A DNA stretch of 64,000 bases from JAEULH01 sp963789785. Its GTDB lineage: Bacteria; Pseudomonadota; Alphaproteobacteria; Rhodospirillales; Defluviicoccaceae. The notes under the pieces were generated by a model that saw only the letters and a list, made by a program, of their open reading frames with translations, did not search any database and was not told where the DNA came from. Positions 25,567 through 34,718 of this stretch are shown here, piece after piece (position 1 is the stretch's first letter; each line of letters begins with the position of its first letter). The stretch lies in NCBI GenBank assembly GCA_963789785.1, contig CAWBNC010000003.1, forward strand, positions 1 through 64,000, in the 5' to 3' direction. The position numbers were made by a program, and so were the translations under genes.

Positions 25567-27410
25567 TTAGTATAGTTGCTGCTGACGAGCGCCGCACCAG
25601 TTGTTGTGGAAGCGGCGCTTTCATCCGTGCTACGAGCTCTTGCACGTAGTGCTCGAGAATGCACGCTCCGATCTGCTCGCGCCCGAGGATGCCGCGAACA
25701 TCCGCCGCCCGGGGAATCCGATGGGTTCTCGCGACGACAAGAATGGTGTCGCTGCGGCGCCGCGCCATCCGGGTCAGGACGTTGTGCAGGATCTCGTCCT
25801 CGCGCGCGATCAGGACCCTTCGCTCGGCGATCCCCTCCAGGGTCGGCTCCGGCGGCGCGCCCAGATCTTCTTCCGCCGCGGCCAGTTCAGTCGGGTGGAC
25901 GACGCCCATGATCCGCCCGCGCCGCTCCAGGACCATGACCTTGCCATCCTCGTCGAGCGCCGCCTTGGCGGCGGTGATCGGCGTGTCGGCGGGAACGACG
26001 ACCACGTTCCTGTCCATCACGTCGCCGGCGTGACGGACCAGATACATGTTGCTGTGGCGTTCCTTGGGCACCGTGTGGCCGCGCCCGGCAAGCTTGATCG
26101 TATAGATGTTTTCGTCCGACAGCATGCGGCGGATGCCGACGGATATCGCGACGGCGATGATCAGCGGCAGGACGATGTGATAGTCCCGCGTCATCTCGAA
26201 CATCATGATGATCGCGGTCATCGTCGCTCCGGTCGCCCCCGCGACCACCCCGCCCATGGCGACCATGGCGAAATCCGACGGGATGAAACTGGAACTCCGG
26301 CCAGATGAAGAGCAGAAGCGAGCCGAACGCCCCGCCCAGGGTGGCGCCCATGAACAGCGACGGCGAAAAGATACCGCCGGACGAGCCGGAGCCGAGTGTC
26401 AGCGACGTCGCCAGTAGCTTGGCCACGAACAGCACGGTCAGCAGCCCGGTCGAGACAAGCTGACCCTGAAGAATGGCCTGGATGGTGCCGTAGCCGACGC
26501 CGTCGACGTGGTAGTGGCCGGTGGTCAGCATCAGGCCGTACATGATCATGCCGAGCAGGAGCATGCCGATGGCATGACGGCTGTAGTCGTTGCCGGGCAG
26601 ACTTGGAAAAAGATCCTCCATCCAGGCGAGCACGCGGATGAACGCCCACGAAGCCAGCCCGCAGAGCACGCCAAGAACGACAACCGCCAAAACCGTCTCG
26701 ACGGTTGACGGCCCCACCTGGATGTCGATGGCGACCGGCACGGCGAACGCGGGCGACAGACCGAAGGCAAAGCGGCCGATGTAGGTCGCGGCTCCGGTAG
26801 CCAGAACCACGGGGAGAAATGTCCGCGGGCTGACTTCGGGCATCAGCAGCTCGATGGCGAAGAGCACACCGCCGAGCGGCGTATTGAAGGTTGCGGCGAT
26901 GCCGGCTCCGGCGCCGGCGGCGACGAGGGTGATCCGCTGCCAGGCGATCAGGCCGGTGACGAAGCTGATGGTCGAGCCGAACGACGCGCCGATCTGCGCG
27001 ATCGGCCCTTCGCGCCCGACCGATGCACCGCTACCGATGGCCAGGGCCGAAGCCAGCGACTTCGTCGCCGCGACCATCGGGCGGATGTGACCCTCCTTGT
27101 AGTAAATCGCGTCCATGATCTCGGGCACGCCGTGGCCGCGAGCCTCGGGAGCGAAGTGCTTGACCAGGAAGACGACGCCCACCCCTCCGATGACCGGGGC
27201 GAGGATGATCAGCGGACCGAAAGGGCTCGGCGGCGTCAGGACATTGGCGTCGTAGACAGTCGACAGGGTACCGTTGAAGAACAAATTGTGGATGAAGGAA
27301 ATGAGCGCACGAAACAGTACCGCGCCGATGCCGGCGACGCAGCCGACCATGACCGCCAATGCACACAACCAGATGAGCGCGACCTGCCGTCGCCGCCGTG
27401 TCTCCGCCAT
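25559..27410 (-). CDS. ClC-family chloride channel/transporter with CBS domains (one frameshift)
   Basis: A membrane ClC protein of about 617 aa. The anion-pathway motifs are visible: GSGASVGREGPIAQIG (with the gating-glutamate motif GREGP) and GSGSSGGIFSPSLF (GxFxP). About ten hydrophobic helices precede a cytoplasmic tail with two CBS domains (VMDRNVVVVPADTPITAAK and the region ending VRGILGREQI), which usually bind adenine nucleotides. The frame shifts near 26285, inside the last membrane segments (SDFAMVAMGGVVAGATGA resumes the homology). The role is probably anion or proton-coupled chloride transport; the direction is not predictable. Confidence 0.85.
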
Positions 27411-27492
27411 GCCGGATCCTGAGTCGCCTCGTTGGGGAAAGCGAGGCGGACCTTAAGCGCTCGCGGGGTCCAGGGGCAACCCGTGTCAATTA

Positions 27493-27540
27493 GATCGCCA
27501 CCGTCATCGCGAGCCGCGGCTCTCGGCGTGGCGATCCAGA
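27493..27540. repeat. REP-like intergenic palindrome downstream of phoB
   Basis: Outer arms GATCGCCAC (27493-27501) and GTGGCGATC (27528-27536) enclose an inner palindrome GAGCCGCGGCTC (27511-27522). The central part (GTCATCGCGAGCC...GGCGATCCAG) resembles widespread alphaproteobacterial repeats of the type GTCATTGCGAGC...GCAATCCAG. It fills most of the 138-bp gap between the ClC and phoB genes and may act as a transcription end. Confidence 0.55.
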
Positions 27541-27548
27541 GGCGCCGT

Positions 27549-28277
27549 TCAGGCGTGGTTGCCGTTGAGCGCGTAGCCGGCGCCCCGCACGGTACGGATC
27601 ACATCCTCGTCGCCATGCTCGCCCAGGGCCTTGCGCAGCCTTCGGATGTGCACGTCGACGGTCCGCAGCTCGACGTGGATGTCGCGGCCCCAGACCTTAT
27701 CCAGAAGCTGCTCGCGGGAAAATACCCGTTCCGGCTTTTCCATGAACAGGCGCAGGAGCCGGAACTCCGTCGGCCCGAGATGGATCGACCGCCCGCCGCG
27801 GGTGATCCGATGCGTCGCCAGGTCCATGGTGATATCGCCGCACGACAGCACCTCTTCGGTCAGCGCCGGCCGCGAGCGGCGGAGCACGGCCCGGACCCGG
27901 GCGACCAGTTCGCTCGGCGAGAACGGCTTGACCACATAGTCGTCGGCGCCGCTTTCGAAGCCCCGGATCCGGTCGGTCTCCTCGCTGCGCGCGGTCAGCA
28001 TGATGATCGGCAGCGACCGGGTATCGGAGCGGCTGCGCAACCGCTGGCAGACGGAGATGCCGGACGTGCCGGGCAGCATCCAGTCGAGGATGACCAGATC
28101 CGGCTGGTGCTCCTCGACCGCGAACAGCCCGTCGTCACCGTCGCCGGCGACCAGGACATCGAAGCCCTCTCGCTCGAAGTTGTAGCGGAGGACCTCGGCC
28201 TGCGCGTCCTCATCCTCGACGATGAGAACTTTCGGCTTCAGCCCGGATCCGACGCTCGGCATCAGGTTCATGGTCAT
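27549..28277 (-). CDS. phoB: Phosphate regulon response regulator PhoB
   Basis: A 242-aa OmpR-family regulator that activates phosphate-starvation genes when phosphorylated by PhoR. The receiver begins KPKVLIVEDEDAQAEVL, with D65 in VILDWMLPG and Lys in YVVKPFSPSEL. The winged helix has LLDKVWGRD and TVDVHIRRLRKAL, ending TVRGAGYALN, all PhoB hallmarks. I prefer the ATG at 28277 (MTMNLMPS), 4 bp after the phoU stop, over one nine codons upstream. It is the last gene of the pst-phoU-phoB set and is expected to bind the Pho box upstream of pstS. Confidence 0.93.
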   Translation of the reverse strand: MTMNLMPSVGSGLKPKVLIVEDEDAQAEVLRYNFEREGFDVLVAGDGDDGLFAVEEHQPDLVILDWMLPGTSGISVCQRLRSRSDTRSLPIIMLTARSEETDRIRGFESGADDYVVKPFSPSELVARVRAVLRRSRPALTEEVLSCGDITMDLATHRITRGGRSIHLGPTEFRLLRLFMEKPERVFSREQLLDKVWGRDIHVELRTVDVHIRRLRKALGEHGDEDVIRTVRGAGYALNGNHA

Positions 28278-28281
28278 GGCC

Positions 28282-28998
28282 TCACTTGCGCTGCGGCTCG
28301 GCAACGGCGAAGTAGCTCGCGTCCTCCTGGGGCCGCTGCGTCATCGGCATCACGCCCTTGACCGCAAAGTGGATCAGCTCCGCGAGATTGGTGGCATGGT
28401 CGCCCACGCGCTCGAGGTTCTTGGCGACGAACAGCAGGTGCGTGCACGCGGTGATGTTGCGCGGATCCTCCATCATGTAGGTGAGGAGTTCGCGAAACAG
28501 GCTGGTGTGGAGGGCATCCAGCTCCTTGTCGCGTTCGCGGACCATGTGCGCCTTGTCGACGTCGCGGGCGAGATAGGCGTCGAGAACATCCTTGATCATC
28601 TCCTGGGCCAGCCGGCCGAGGCGGCCGACCGTCAGCGCCGGCGGCACCGGCGGCATTTCCGCCAGCGTCGCCGTTCGGCGGGCGACGTTCTTGGCGTAAT
28701 CGCCGACGCGTTCGAGGATATTGGCGGTCTTGAGCGCCGCGATGATCTGGCGCAGATCGCTGGCCATGGGCTGGCGCAGGGCCAGCATCGAGACAGTGTG
28801 GTGATCGACCTCCTGCTCGAGCTCGTCGAGGCGGTAGTCGAGACCCACCACCCGCGCCGCCTTTTCGCTGTCGCGCTTGACCAGCGCATCCATGGCGTTG
28901 GCGAGTTGGCTTTCGGCCAGACCGCCCATTTCCGCGATCAGGTAATCGAGCCGCTTCAGCTGCTCGTCGAACGATTTGACGATATGATCGGAGCCCAT
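28282..28998 (-). CDS. phoU: Phosphate transport regulator PhoU
   Basis: PhoU connects the Pst transporter to PhoR and lowers signalling when phosphate is plentiful. This 238-aa protein has the two three-helix bundles of the family. Each carries an acidic metal-binding signature: NILERVGDYAKNVA in the first half and NLERVGDHATNLAE in the second. The start MGSDHIVKSFDEQL is normal. It lies between pstB and phoB, separated from pstB by a 127-bp spacer holding two strong hairpins. Confidence 0.95.
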   Translation of the reverse strand: MGSDHIVKSFDEQLKRLDYLIAEMGGLAESQLANAMDALVKRDSEKAARVVGLDYRLDELEQEVDHHTVSMLALRQPMASDLRQIIAALKTANILERVGDYAKNVARRTATLAEMPPVPPALTVGRLGRLAQEMIKDVLDAYLARDVDKAHMVRERDKELDALHTSLFRELLTYMMEDPRNITACTHLLFVAKNLERVGDHATNLAELIHFAVKGVMPMTQRPQEDASYFAVAEPQRK

Positions 28999-29028
28999 GT
29001 TTCAGCTTGCCTCTCGCCCGCGGCGATC

Positions 29029-29066
29029 TAGAGCATCCTGCGCCCGGATGGGCGCAGGATGCTCTA
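29029..29066. repeat. Perfect 17-bp-arm hairpin between pstB and phoU
   Basis: Arms 29029-29045 and 29050-29066 are exact reverse complements around a GGAT loop. It begins about 31 nt upstream of the phoU start on the minus strand. No T-run follows. It could control expression of phoU-phoB relative to pst, or be a mobile intergenic repeat. Confidence 0.9.
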
Positions 29067-29079
29067 TCTTCTTGTAACC

Positions 29080-29126
29080 GATCAACCTTCTGCTTTCGGA
29101 TGAGTTCAACCGAAAGCAGGTTGATC
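29080..29126. repeat. Second hairpin, touching the pstB stop codon
   Basis: Outer arms GATCAAC (29080-29086) and GTTGATC (29120-29126) and inner arms CTGCTTTCGG (29090-29099) and CCGAAAGCAG (29110-29119) form a long bulged hairpin. The first transcribed arm overlaps the pstB stop. With the neighbour at 29029 it fills the gap. Confidence 0.85.
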
Positions 29127-29947
29127 TAGCCGAACCGGCCCGTAATGTAATCTTGGGTCCGCCTGTCGATCGGGTTGGTAAAGATCTGCTCGGTCTCACC
29201 GGTCTCGACGATCACCCCAAGGTGAAAAAAGCCCGTCCGCTGCGAAACGCGCGCCGCCTGCTGCATCGAGTGGGTGACGATGACGATGCTGTAGTTGACC
29301 CGCAGCTCGTCCATCAGCTCCTCGATTTTCGCCGTCGCGATGGGATCGAGGGCCGAGCAGGGCTCATCCATCAGGATGACCTCCGGTTGCACCGCAATGG
29401 CGCGGGCGATGCACAGGCGCTGCTGCTGGCCGCCGGACAGGCCGGTGCCGGGTTCGTGCAGGCGGTCCTTGACCTCGCCAATCAGCCCGGCCTTCTCGAG
29501 ACTGGTGAAGACGATTTCGTCCAGATGCGTGCGGTCGCGGGCGATGCCGTGGATCCGCGGGCCATAAGCCACGTTCTCGTAGATGGACTTCGGAAACGGG
29601 TTCGGTTTCTGGAAGACCATGCCGACCCTCGCGCGGAGATGAACCACGTCCATGGCCTTGGCATAAACGTCCTCCCCGTCGAGGAGGATCCGGCCGTTGA
29701 CCCGGCAACCGGGGATGATGTCGTTCATCCGGTTGAGACAGCGCAGGTACGTCGACTTGCCGCAGCCCGACGGCCCGATCAGCGCGGTGACGTCATTTCT
29801 GTTGATGTCCAGGCTGACGTTATCGAGCGCCTTCTTGGTTCCGTAGTGAACGGTCACGTCACGGGTGACGAAGGTCACCGCATCTTCGGATGTGGCCCGG
29901 CTTTCCCCCGCTTTTGGATCCCGAAGCTGCGTCTGGATCATCGTCAT
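29126..29947 (-). CDS. pstB: Phosphate ABC transporter ATPase PstB
   Basis: The 273-aa ATP-hydrolysing subunit of the high-affinity phosphate importer. Walker A is GPSGCGKST, the Q loop lies in VGMVFQKPNPFPKS, the signature is LSGGQQQRLCIARA and Walker B is VILMDEPCSALDP; the PstB-typical VTHSMQQAARVS and GRFG ending are present. The start is the ATG at 29947 (MTMIQTQ), 20 bp after the pstA stop. The region upstream of this start that stays open is antisense-type noise over pstA. Confidence 0.95.
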   Translation of the reverse strand: MTMIQTQLRDPKAGESRATSEDAVTFVTRDVTVHYGTKKALDNVSLDINRNDVTALIGPSGCGKSTYLRCLNRMNDIIPGCRVNGRILLDGEDVYAKAMDVVHLRARVGMVFQKPNPFPKSIYENVAYGPRIHGIARDRTHLDEIVFTSLEKAGLIGEVKDRLHEPGTGLSGGQQQRLCIARAIAVQPEVILMDEPCSALDPIATAKIEELMDELRVNYSIVIVTHSMQQAARVSQRTGFFHLGVIVETGETEQIFTNPIDRRTQDYITGRFG

Positions 29948-29967
29948 TTTTCTGATCTGTTCCTCGG

Positions 29968-31293
29968 CTACCACTTTCGCTCGAATCGCTTGCGCAGCAC
30001 AACGGCGAGAACGTTCATCAGGACCAGAAAGCCGAGCAGAATGACGATCGCCGCCGAAGCGCGCTCGACGAAGGCGCGTTCCGGCGAGTCCGACCAGAGA
30101 TAGATCTGGACCGGCATGACCGTCGCCGGATCGAGCGGGCCGGACGGAATGTCGACGATGAATGCAACCATACCGATCATCAGCAGCGGCGCGGTCTCGC
30201 CAAGGGCCTGCGCCATGCCGATGATCGTTCCGGTCAGCATCCCCGGCAGCGCCAGGGGCACGACGTGATGAAAGACGCACTGGAGCTGCGATGCACCGAC
30301 GCCCAGGGCCGCCTCGCGAATGGACGGCGGCACCGCCTTCAGCGCGGCACGGGCGGCAATGATGATGGTCGGCAGCGTGATCAGCGCGAGCACCATGCCG
30401 CCGACCAGCGGCGCCGACCGCGGCAGGCCGAAAAAGTTGAGAAAGACCGCAAGGCCGAGAAGGCCGAAGACGATCGAGGGTACCGCGGCGAGGTTGTTGA
30501 TGTTGACCTCGATCAGCTGAGTCCAGCGGTTCTTCGGCGCAAATTCCTCAAGATAAATGGCGGCGCCGACCGCGAGCGGGAACGACAGGACCAGTGTCAC
30601 GGCCATTGTCCAGAACGATCCGACCAGGGCACCCCAGATCCCCGCGAGCTCCGGCGAGCGCGAATTTGCGGCGGTGAACAGGGTCGTGTTGAACACGCTT
30701 TCGATCATGCCGCGGCTCTTCAGCCGCGCGAACCATTGCGCCTGATCCTCGGAGATGCGGGTGTCGATGCCCCTGCTGCTGGCCTCGATATGACCCTTGG
30801 CGTACTGGTCGATGTCGTCGGCAAGCGGGATCAGCATCTCGATCCGGGTTCCGATCAGCGCCGGGTCGGCCATTACCCGGTCGCGCAGCCGGTAGGCGCC
30901 GCCGGGGCTGAGCATGGAAAACAGCTCGCGGCGCTGGCCGCGGGCTGTCACGTCGGGAAAAAAATCGTCGAGCGCCTCGCGGATCACCTTCTGGTAGTCG
31001 GCGCCGGACAGCGTCTGGGCATCGCGCGTTCCGGACGGGTCGATGACCTGCGGGGAGATCGTTACCGACAGCCGGATCATCGCCTTCGAGAACGCGGGCA
31101 GGCCGGTCCGCACGATCGTGAACACCAGAACGGCAAGGCAGAGGCCCGCGAACACGATGGCGAGCAGGCCGTACAGGCGGAACCGCCGCTCTGCCGCGTA
31201 GCGTCGCCTGAGGCTCGCCGTTACCGCGGCGGATGCCGGGTGCGCGCCGGCGGCCGGCAGGCGGTTCGGCGGCGCGGCGCTGCCGCTACTCAT
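29968..31293 (-). CDS. pstA: Phosphate ABC transporter permease PstA (long-loop form)
   Basis: A 441-aa inner-membrane permease. After the first helix (YGLLAIVFAGLCLAVLVF) comes a periplasmic insert of about 150 residues, then the core helices with the family signatures VNINNLAAVPSIVFGL and LGVGASQLQCVFHHVVPLAL (EAA loop). The end is LRKRFERKW. The long insert is normal for alphaproteobacterial PstA and makes it much longer than the E. coli protein. The ATG overlaps the end of pstC, so the two permeases are coupled. Confidence 0.93.
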   Translation of the reverse strand: MSSGSAAPPNRLPAAGAHPASAAVTASLRRRYAAERRFRLYGLLAIVFAGLCLAVLVFTIVRTGLPAFSKAMIRLSVTISPQVIDPSGTRDAQTLSGADYQKVIREALDDFFPDVTARGQRRELFSMLSPGGAYRLRDRVMADPALIGTRIEMLIPLADDIDQYAKGHIEASSRGIDTRISEDQAQWFARLKSRGMIESVFNTTLFTAANSRSPELAGIWGALVGSFWTMAVTLVLSFPLAVGAAIYLEEFAPKNRWTQLIEVNINNLAAVPSIVFGLLGLAVFLNFFGLPRSAPLVGGMVLALITLPTIIIAARAALKAVPPSIREAALGVGASQLQCVFHHVVPLALPGMLTGTIIGMAQALGETAPLLMIGMVAFIVDIPSGPLDPATVMPVQIYLWSDSPERAFVERASAAIVILLGFLVLMNVLAVVLRKRFERKW

Positions 31294-32672
31294 ACTGCTC
31301 TCGGTACTTGTTTACGATGTGCAGGGCGATGACGTTGAGAACCAGCGTCACGCAGAAGAGGACTTAGGCCCAGTGCAAAAGCCGCCAGGGTTTTCGGGCT
31401 GTCGAACTCCTGATCGCCGACCAGCAGGGTGACGATCTGCACGGTGACCGTCGTCACCGCATCGAGCGGATTGGCGGTAAGATTGGCGGCAAGCCCGGCG
31501 GCCATGACCACGATCATGGTTTCGCCGATGGCCCGCGAAATGGCGAGGAGGAAGCCGCCGACGATACCGGGCAACGCCGCCGGCAGGATGACCTTGCGGA
31601 TGGTCTCCGACTGCGTGCCGCCAAGGCCATAGGAACCTTCGCGCATGGACTGGGGCACGGCGGTGATGACGTCGTCGGACAGGGACGAGACGAAGGGAAT
31701 GATCATCACCCCCATCACGATGCCCGCGGCCAGCGCGCTCTCGGATGAGATCTGCAGCCCGACACCTTCGCCCAGGTTGCGGAAGAAGGGCGCGACAGTG
31801 AGCGCGGCGAAGAAGCCGTAGACGACCGTGGGAACGCCGGCCAGGATTTCGAGGACCGGCTTGATCATCGCCCGCGCGCGCGGATGCGCGTATTCGGCAG
31901 TGTAGATGGCCGCGAACAGACCGACCGGCATGGCGACGCACATGGCGATGAACGAAATCAGCAGCGTGCCGACGAACAGGGGCACGGCGCCGAAGAGGCC
32001 GGCGGCGCCGACCTGATCGGCGCGGAGCGCGATCTGCGGACTCCATTCGAGGCCGAACAGGAACTCGAGCGGGGACACGCGCGCAAAAAAGCGCCCGGCT
32101 TCGAAGATCAGCGACAGCACGATCCCGACCGTGGTGACGATCGCGACCGCCGAGCAGACGATGAGGGCGATCTTGATCGTTGCCTCGACGCCGGCACGCG
32201 CGCGCAGCTCGGGCGCGATCCGCCGGCGGGCATAGGTCAGCCCGGCGATCGCCGCGGCCAGCGCCGCGACCGACATGGCCGCCAGCCCGATTGCGTTCAA
32301 CTGCGGAATAGCGATCGGCCGCGGCCTGAAGATCCGCATCGACGGTGCCGCCGACGAAGCCGCCCACAGCCAGGTTGCGGACGTCGTTAAGCAGCATTCC
32401 GAGCCGCGCCGGATCGAGGTTCCGCGCCGCCTGCTGGCAGGCCGTCGACGACGATCGCGCGGATCACCTGCGGCTCGATGACCAGCCAGCACGGCGACAA
32501 GAAGCAGCGCCGGCAGGCCGCACCAGATGGCGACATAGTAGCCGTAGTATCCGGGCAGCGAGTTCAGCCGTTCGATCCCGCCGGACGCCGCCGAGATCGC
32601 CCGCGCGCGACCGAGCCAATAGCCGATCGCCGAGAGGACCAGCAGCGTTGCGATCAGGATGGTGACCGACAT
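31286..32672 (-). CDS. pstC: Phosphate ABC transporter permease PstC (frameshifted)
   Basis: A permease of about 460 aa pairing with PstA. It starts MSVTILIATLLVLSAIGYWLG. The core is clear: LEILAGVPTVVYGFFAAL, SDDVITAVPQSMREGSYGLG (EAA region) and SRAIGETMIVVMAAG. A stretch at about 32340-32490 is read in the wrong frame, with indels at both ends. A third indel near 31365 hides the normal last helix, which reads on as LNVIALHIVNKYREQYE to a TAG at 31286-31288. The protein is a standard long PstC once corrected. Confidence 0.85.
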
Positions 32673-32767
32673 GGTGGAGCGTCCTACCTCGCGACCCGCG
32701 ACGCTTCAGCCGGGACGCATTCACCTTCCGGCCGAGACCTGCGGTTCAGCCCGGCCGCTAACGCCGG

Positions 32768-33803
32768 CTACATCGACACGTTGTCGGGAAGGTCTTTCGC
32801 CACCTTCCGGTACTTCTCGCGCTCCGCATCCGGCAGCGCGATCAGCCCCTTGTCGGCAAGATATCCCTCCGGGCCGCTGGCCTTGTCGCTGGTAAACTCG
32901 ACCACGAACTCCTGCAGTCCGGGAACGGCGCCCACGTGCGACTTCTTGACGTAGATGAACAGGGAGCGCGAGATCGGATACTCCCCGGAGGAAATGTTCT
33001 CGTAGGTGTCGGCGACGCTGTTAATCTTGCTGCCCTGGATCTTGTCCTGGTTCTGCTCAAGAAAGCTGTAGCCGAAGACGCCGAAGGCGTTCGGGTTGGC
33101 TTCGAGCTTGCGAACGATCAACACGTCGTTCTCGCCGGCCTCGACGTAGGCGCCGTCTTCGCGGATGCCCTGGCAGACCGCCTTGAACTTGTCCGGCTCC
33201 GATTTCTCGATCTCGGCGATCGCGTCGATCTTCTTGCAGCCGCCCTCCATCGCCAGCTCGGCGAAGGCGTCGCGCGTGCCTGATGTCGGTGGCGGGCCGA
33301 GAACCTCGATCCTGTAATCGGGCAGCGACGGATCGACGTCGCTCCATTTCTGGTTCGGGTTCGGCTGGAACCCACCCTTGCCGTCTGGCAGATCCTTCGC
33401 TAACGCTCGGTAGAGCTGCTCGAGCGTAATATTCATCTGCGAAGAACTACGCGAATTGGCGACGACGATGCCATCGTAGCCGATCTTCACCTCGGTGATG
33501 GCGTCGACGCCGGCCTTGCTGCAGCTCTCGATCTCCGACTTCTTGATCGCCCGCGAAGCGTTGCTGATGTCCGGCGTATCCAAGCCGGCGCCGGAGCAGA
33601 ACAGCTTGAAACCGCCGCCGGTGCCCGTGCTTTCGATGATCGGCGTCTTGAATCTCGGTTAACCGGCCGAACTCCTCGGCAACGCGGGTTGAGAACGGGT
33701 AGACCGTCGAGGATCCGACGATGCGGATCTGGTCGCGCGCATGGGCTGTCCCGCCACGGTGATGCTCGCCAGCACCGCCACGGCCAAGGCTTGTCTTGAT
33801 CAT
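32768..33803 (-). CDS. pstS: Phosphate-binding periplasmic protein PstS (frameshifted near 5' end)
   Basis: A periplasmic phosphate receptor of about 345 aa. The start is the ATG at 33803 behind GGGAGAG. The signal peptide and first strand lie over three frames (AVAVLASITVAGQPMRA, then IRIVGSSTVYPFSTRVAEEFGRLT, then STGTGGGFKLFCSGAGLDTPDISNASR with short joins). From 33640 the frame is clean. Phosphate ligands of the family are visible in GSSTVYPF, ESTGTGGG and SGTRDAF. Located first in the pst operon with a Pho box upstream, it is expected to be strongly induced by phosphate limitation. Confidence 0.88.
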
Positions 33804-33907
33804 CAAGGACTCTCCCGTAACCCCAATCTGCACCCGGCCGGCGTGCCCGGCTGAGACAATGCCTGGGTAACCCGTCTACAATACTAGGCTTTGTCCGATG
33901 CACTTTG

Positions 33908-33936
33908 ATGACAGTCACGTTACGGTTTTGTGACGT
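33908..33936 (-). promoter_or_regulatory. Pho box (PhoB operator) upstream of pstS
   Basis: On the minus strand, three 7-mers ACGTCAC, CCGTAAC and CTGTCAT are spaced by 4 bp each, giving the 11-bp phasing of PhoB-binding direct repeats. CTGTCAT is the consensus unit. The box starts 105 bp upstream of the pstS ATG. A possible -10 (TAGTAT) lies about 20 bp downstream, and a degenerate fourth unit (GTGCATC) may fill the gap. Confidence 0.75.
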
Positions 33937-34048
33937 TCGATGCGGAGCGATGCTGGTCGCCGAACCGGCCGGAGCAGAATTTGGCAGCGCTCGTGGCGTA
34001 CGGAAGAGCTGACGCCGCCTTTTGTCGGCGGCGTCGGCGATACGTCAC

Positions 34049-34514
34049 TCAGGAGGGAGGCGGCGGCGCCGAGGCGGTGCAGAAGGCACCGCGCCGGTAT
34101 TTCAGCCCGACCTGGTACGCCGGTGCATAATCGCCATTTGGCGGTTGCCCCGTCGCAGACCTGACCGCTGATATTCTCTTCCGGAGCGAACGTCGCGCAA
34201 CCGTCGGGCTGCCGAGTCGGCCCCGCCAGAACGGCTTTGTGATAGTCAAATCCCGGTAACCTGTTCTGCCAGAAACTGACGTCGACATAGACGTCGGAGA
34301 AGACTGTACCCTGGTCTGGCGGAAGGTTGACGGAGTCGCCAGCCTTGCCCACGAACAGCAGGATCAGCGGTTTTTCGGACGGAGCAACGTTCGGGTCGTA
34401 GCCGAAGTTCACCCGGTCGAGCGTCAGTTTTTGTGTGTACCATGGCCTTCGTTGGGCCTGTATTCGAAAGTCCCATATAGGCCAATACGTGGAGCTAGAC
34501 TTGTCGGATCGCAA
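34049..34514 (-). CDS. Hypothetical protein between phoR and pstS (uncertain)
   Basis: Not recognised. From a TTG at 34514, a stretch of about 110 codons has protein-like composition unlike the neighbouring shadows, with aromatic and acidic residues in proportion (for example KLTLDRVNFGYDPNVAPSEK, PLILLFVGKAGDSVNLPPD). The continuation after about 34150 is better in a second frame, ending YQVGLKYRRGAFCTAS at 34049. The first frame instead runs through the pstS Pho box, which is unlikely to be coding. No membrane segment or signal is convincing. It could be a decayed gene. Confidence 0.3.
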
Positions 34515-34718
34515 CGCTATTTGCCGGAGCGGCGACGCAGGGAGACAAGGCAGCGATTTGGGAGGCTCCGGCCGCGGTTCTCGTTTCTACATTACGGCGG
34601 CGGCAAATCGATTGCTCGACATGTTCATCCGCCGCTGTTCCGGCGAGCAGCGGAGAACCCAGCGCAACATCGCATCTTGATGCTCAAAGAACCGGATTTG
34701 CCGGCGCCGGTGGGTGTA
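34515..34718. other. Gap between phoR and the hypothetical gene
   Basis: About 200 bp with no supported gene on either strand; short open frames here have no family features. I see no terminator or clear promoter. Confidence 0.5.

Noticed and set aside
33915..34048. Continuation of the hypothetical minus-strand frame to 33915
   Set aside because: It runs across the Pho box of pstS and becomes Arg/Pro-rich; the shorter alternative frame is more plausible.
34435..34680. An 81-codon plus-strand frame between pstS and phoR
   Set aside because: No homology features, no ribosome site, and unrelated to neighbours.
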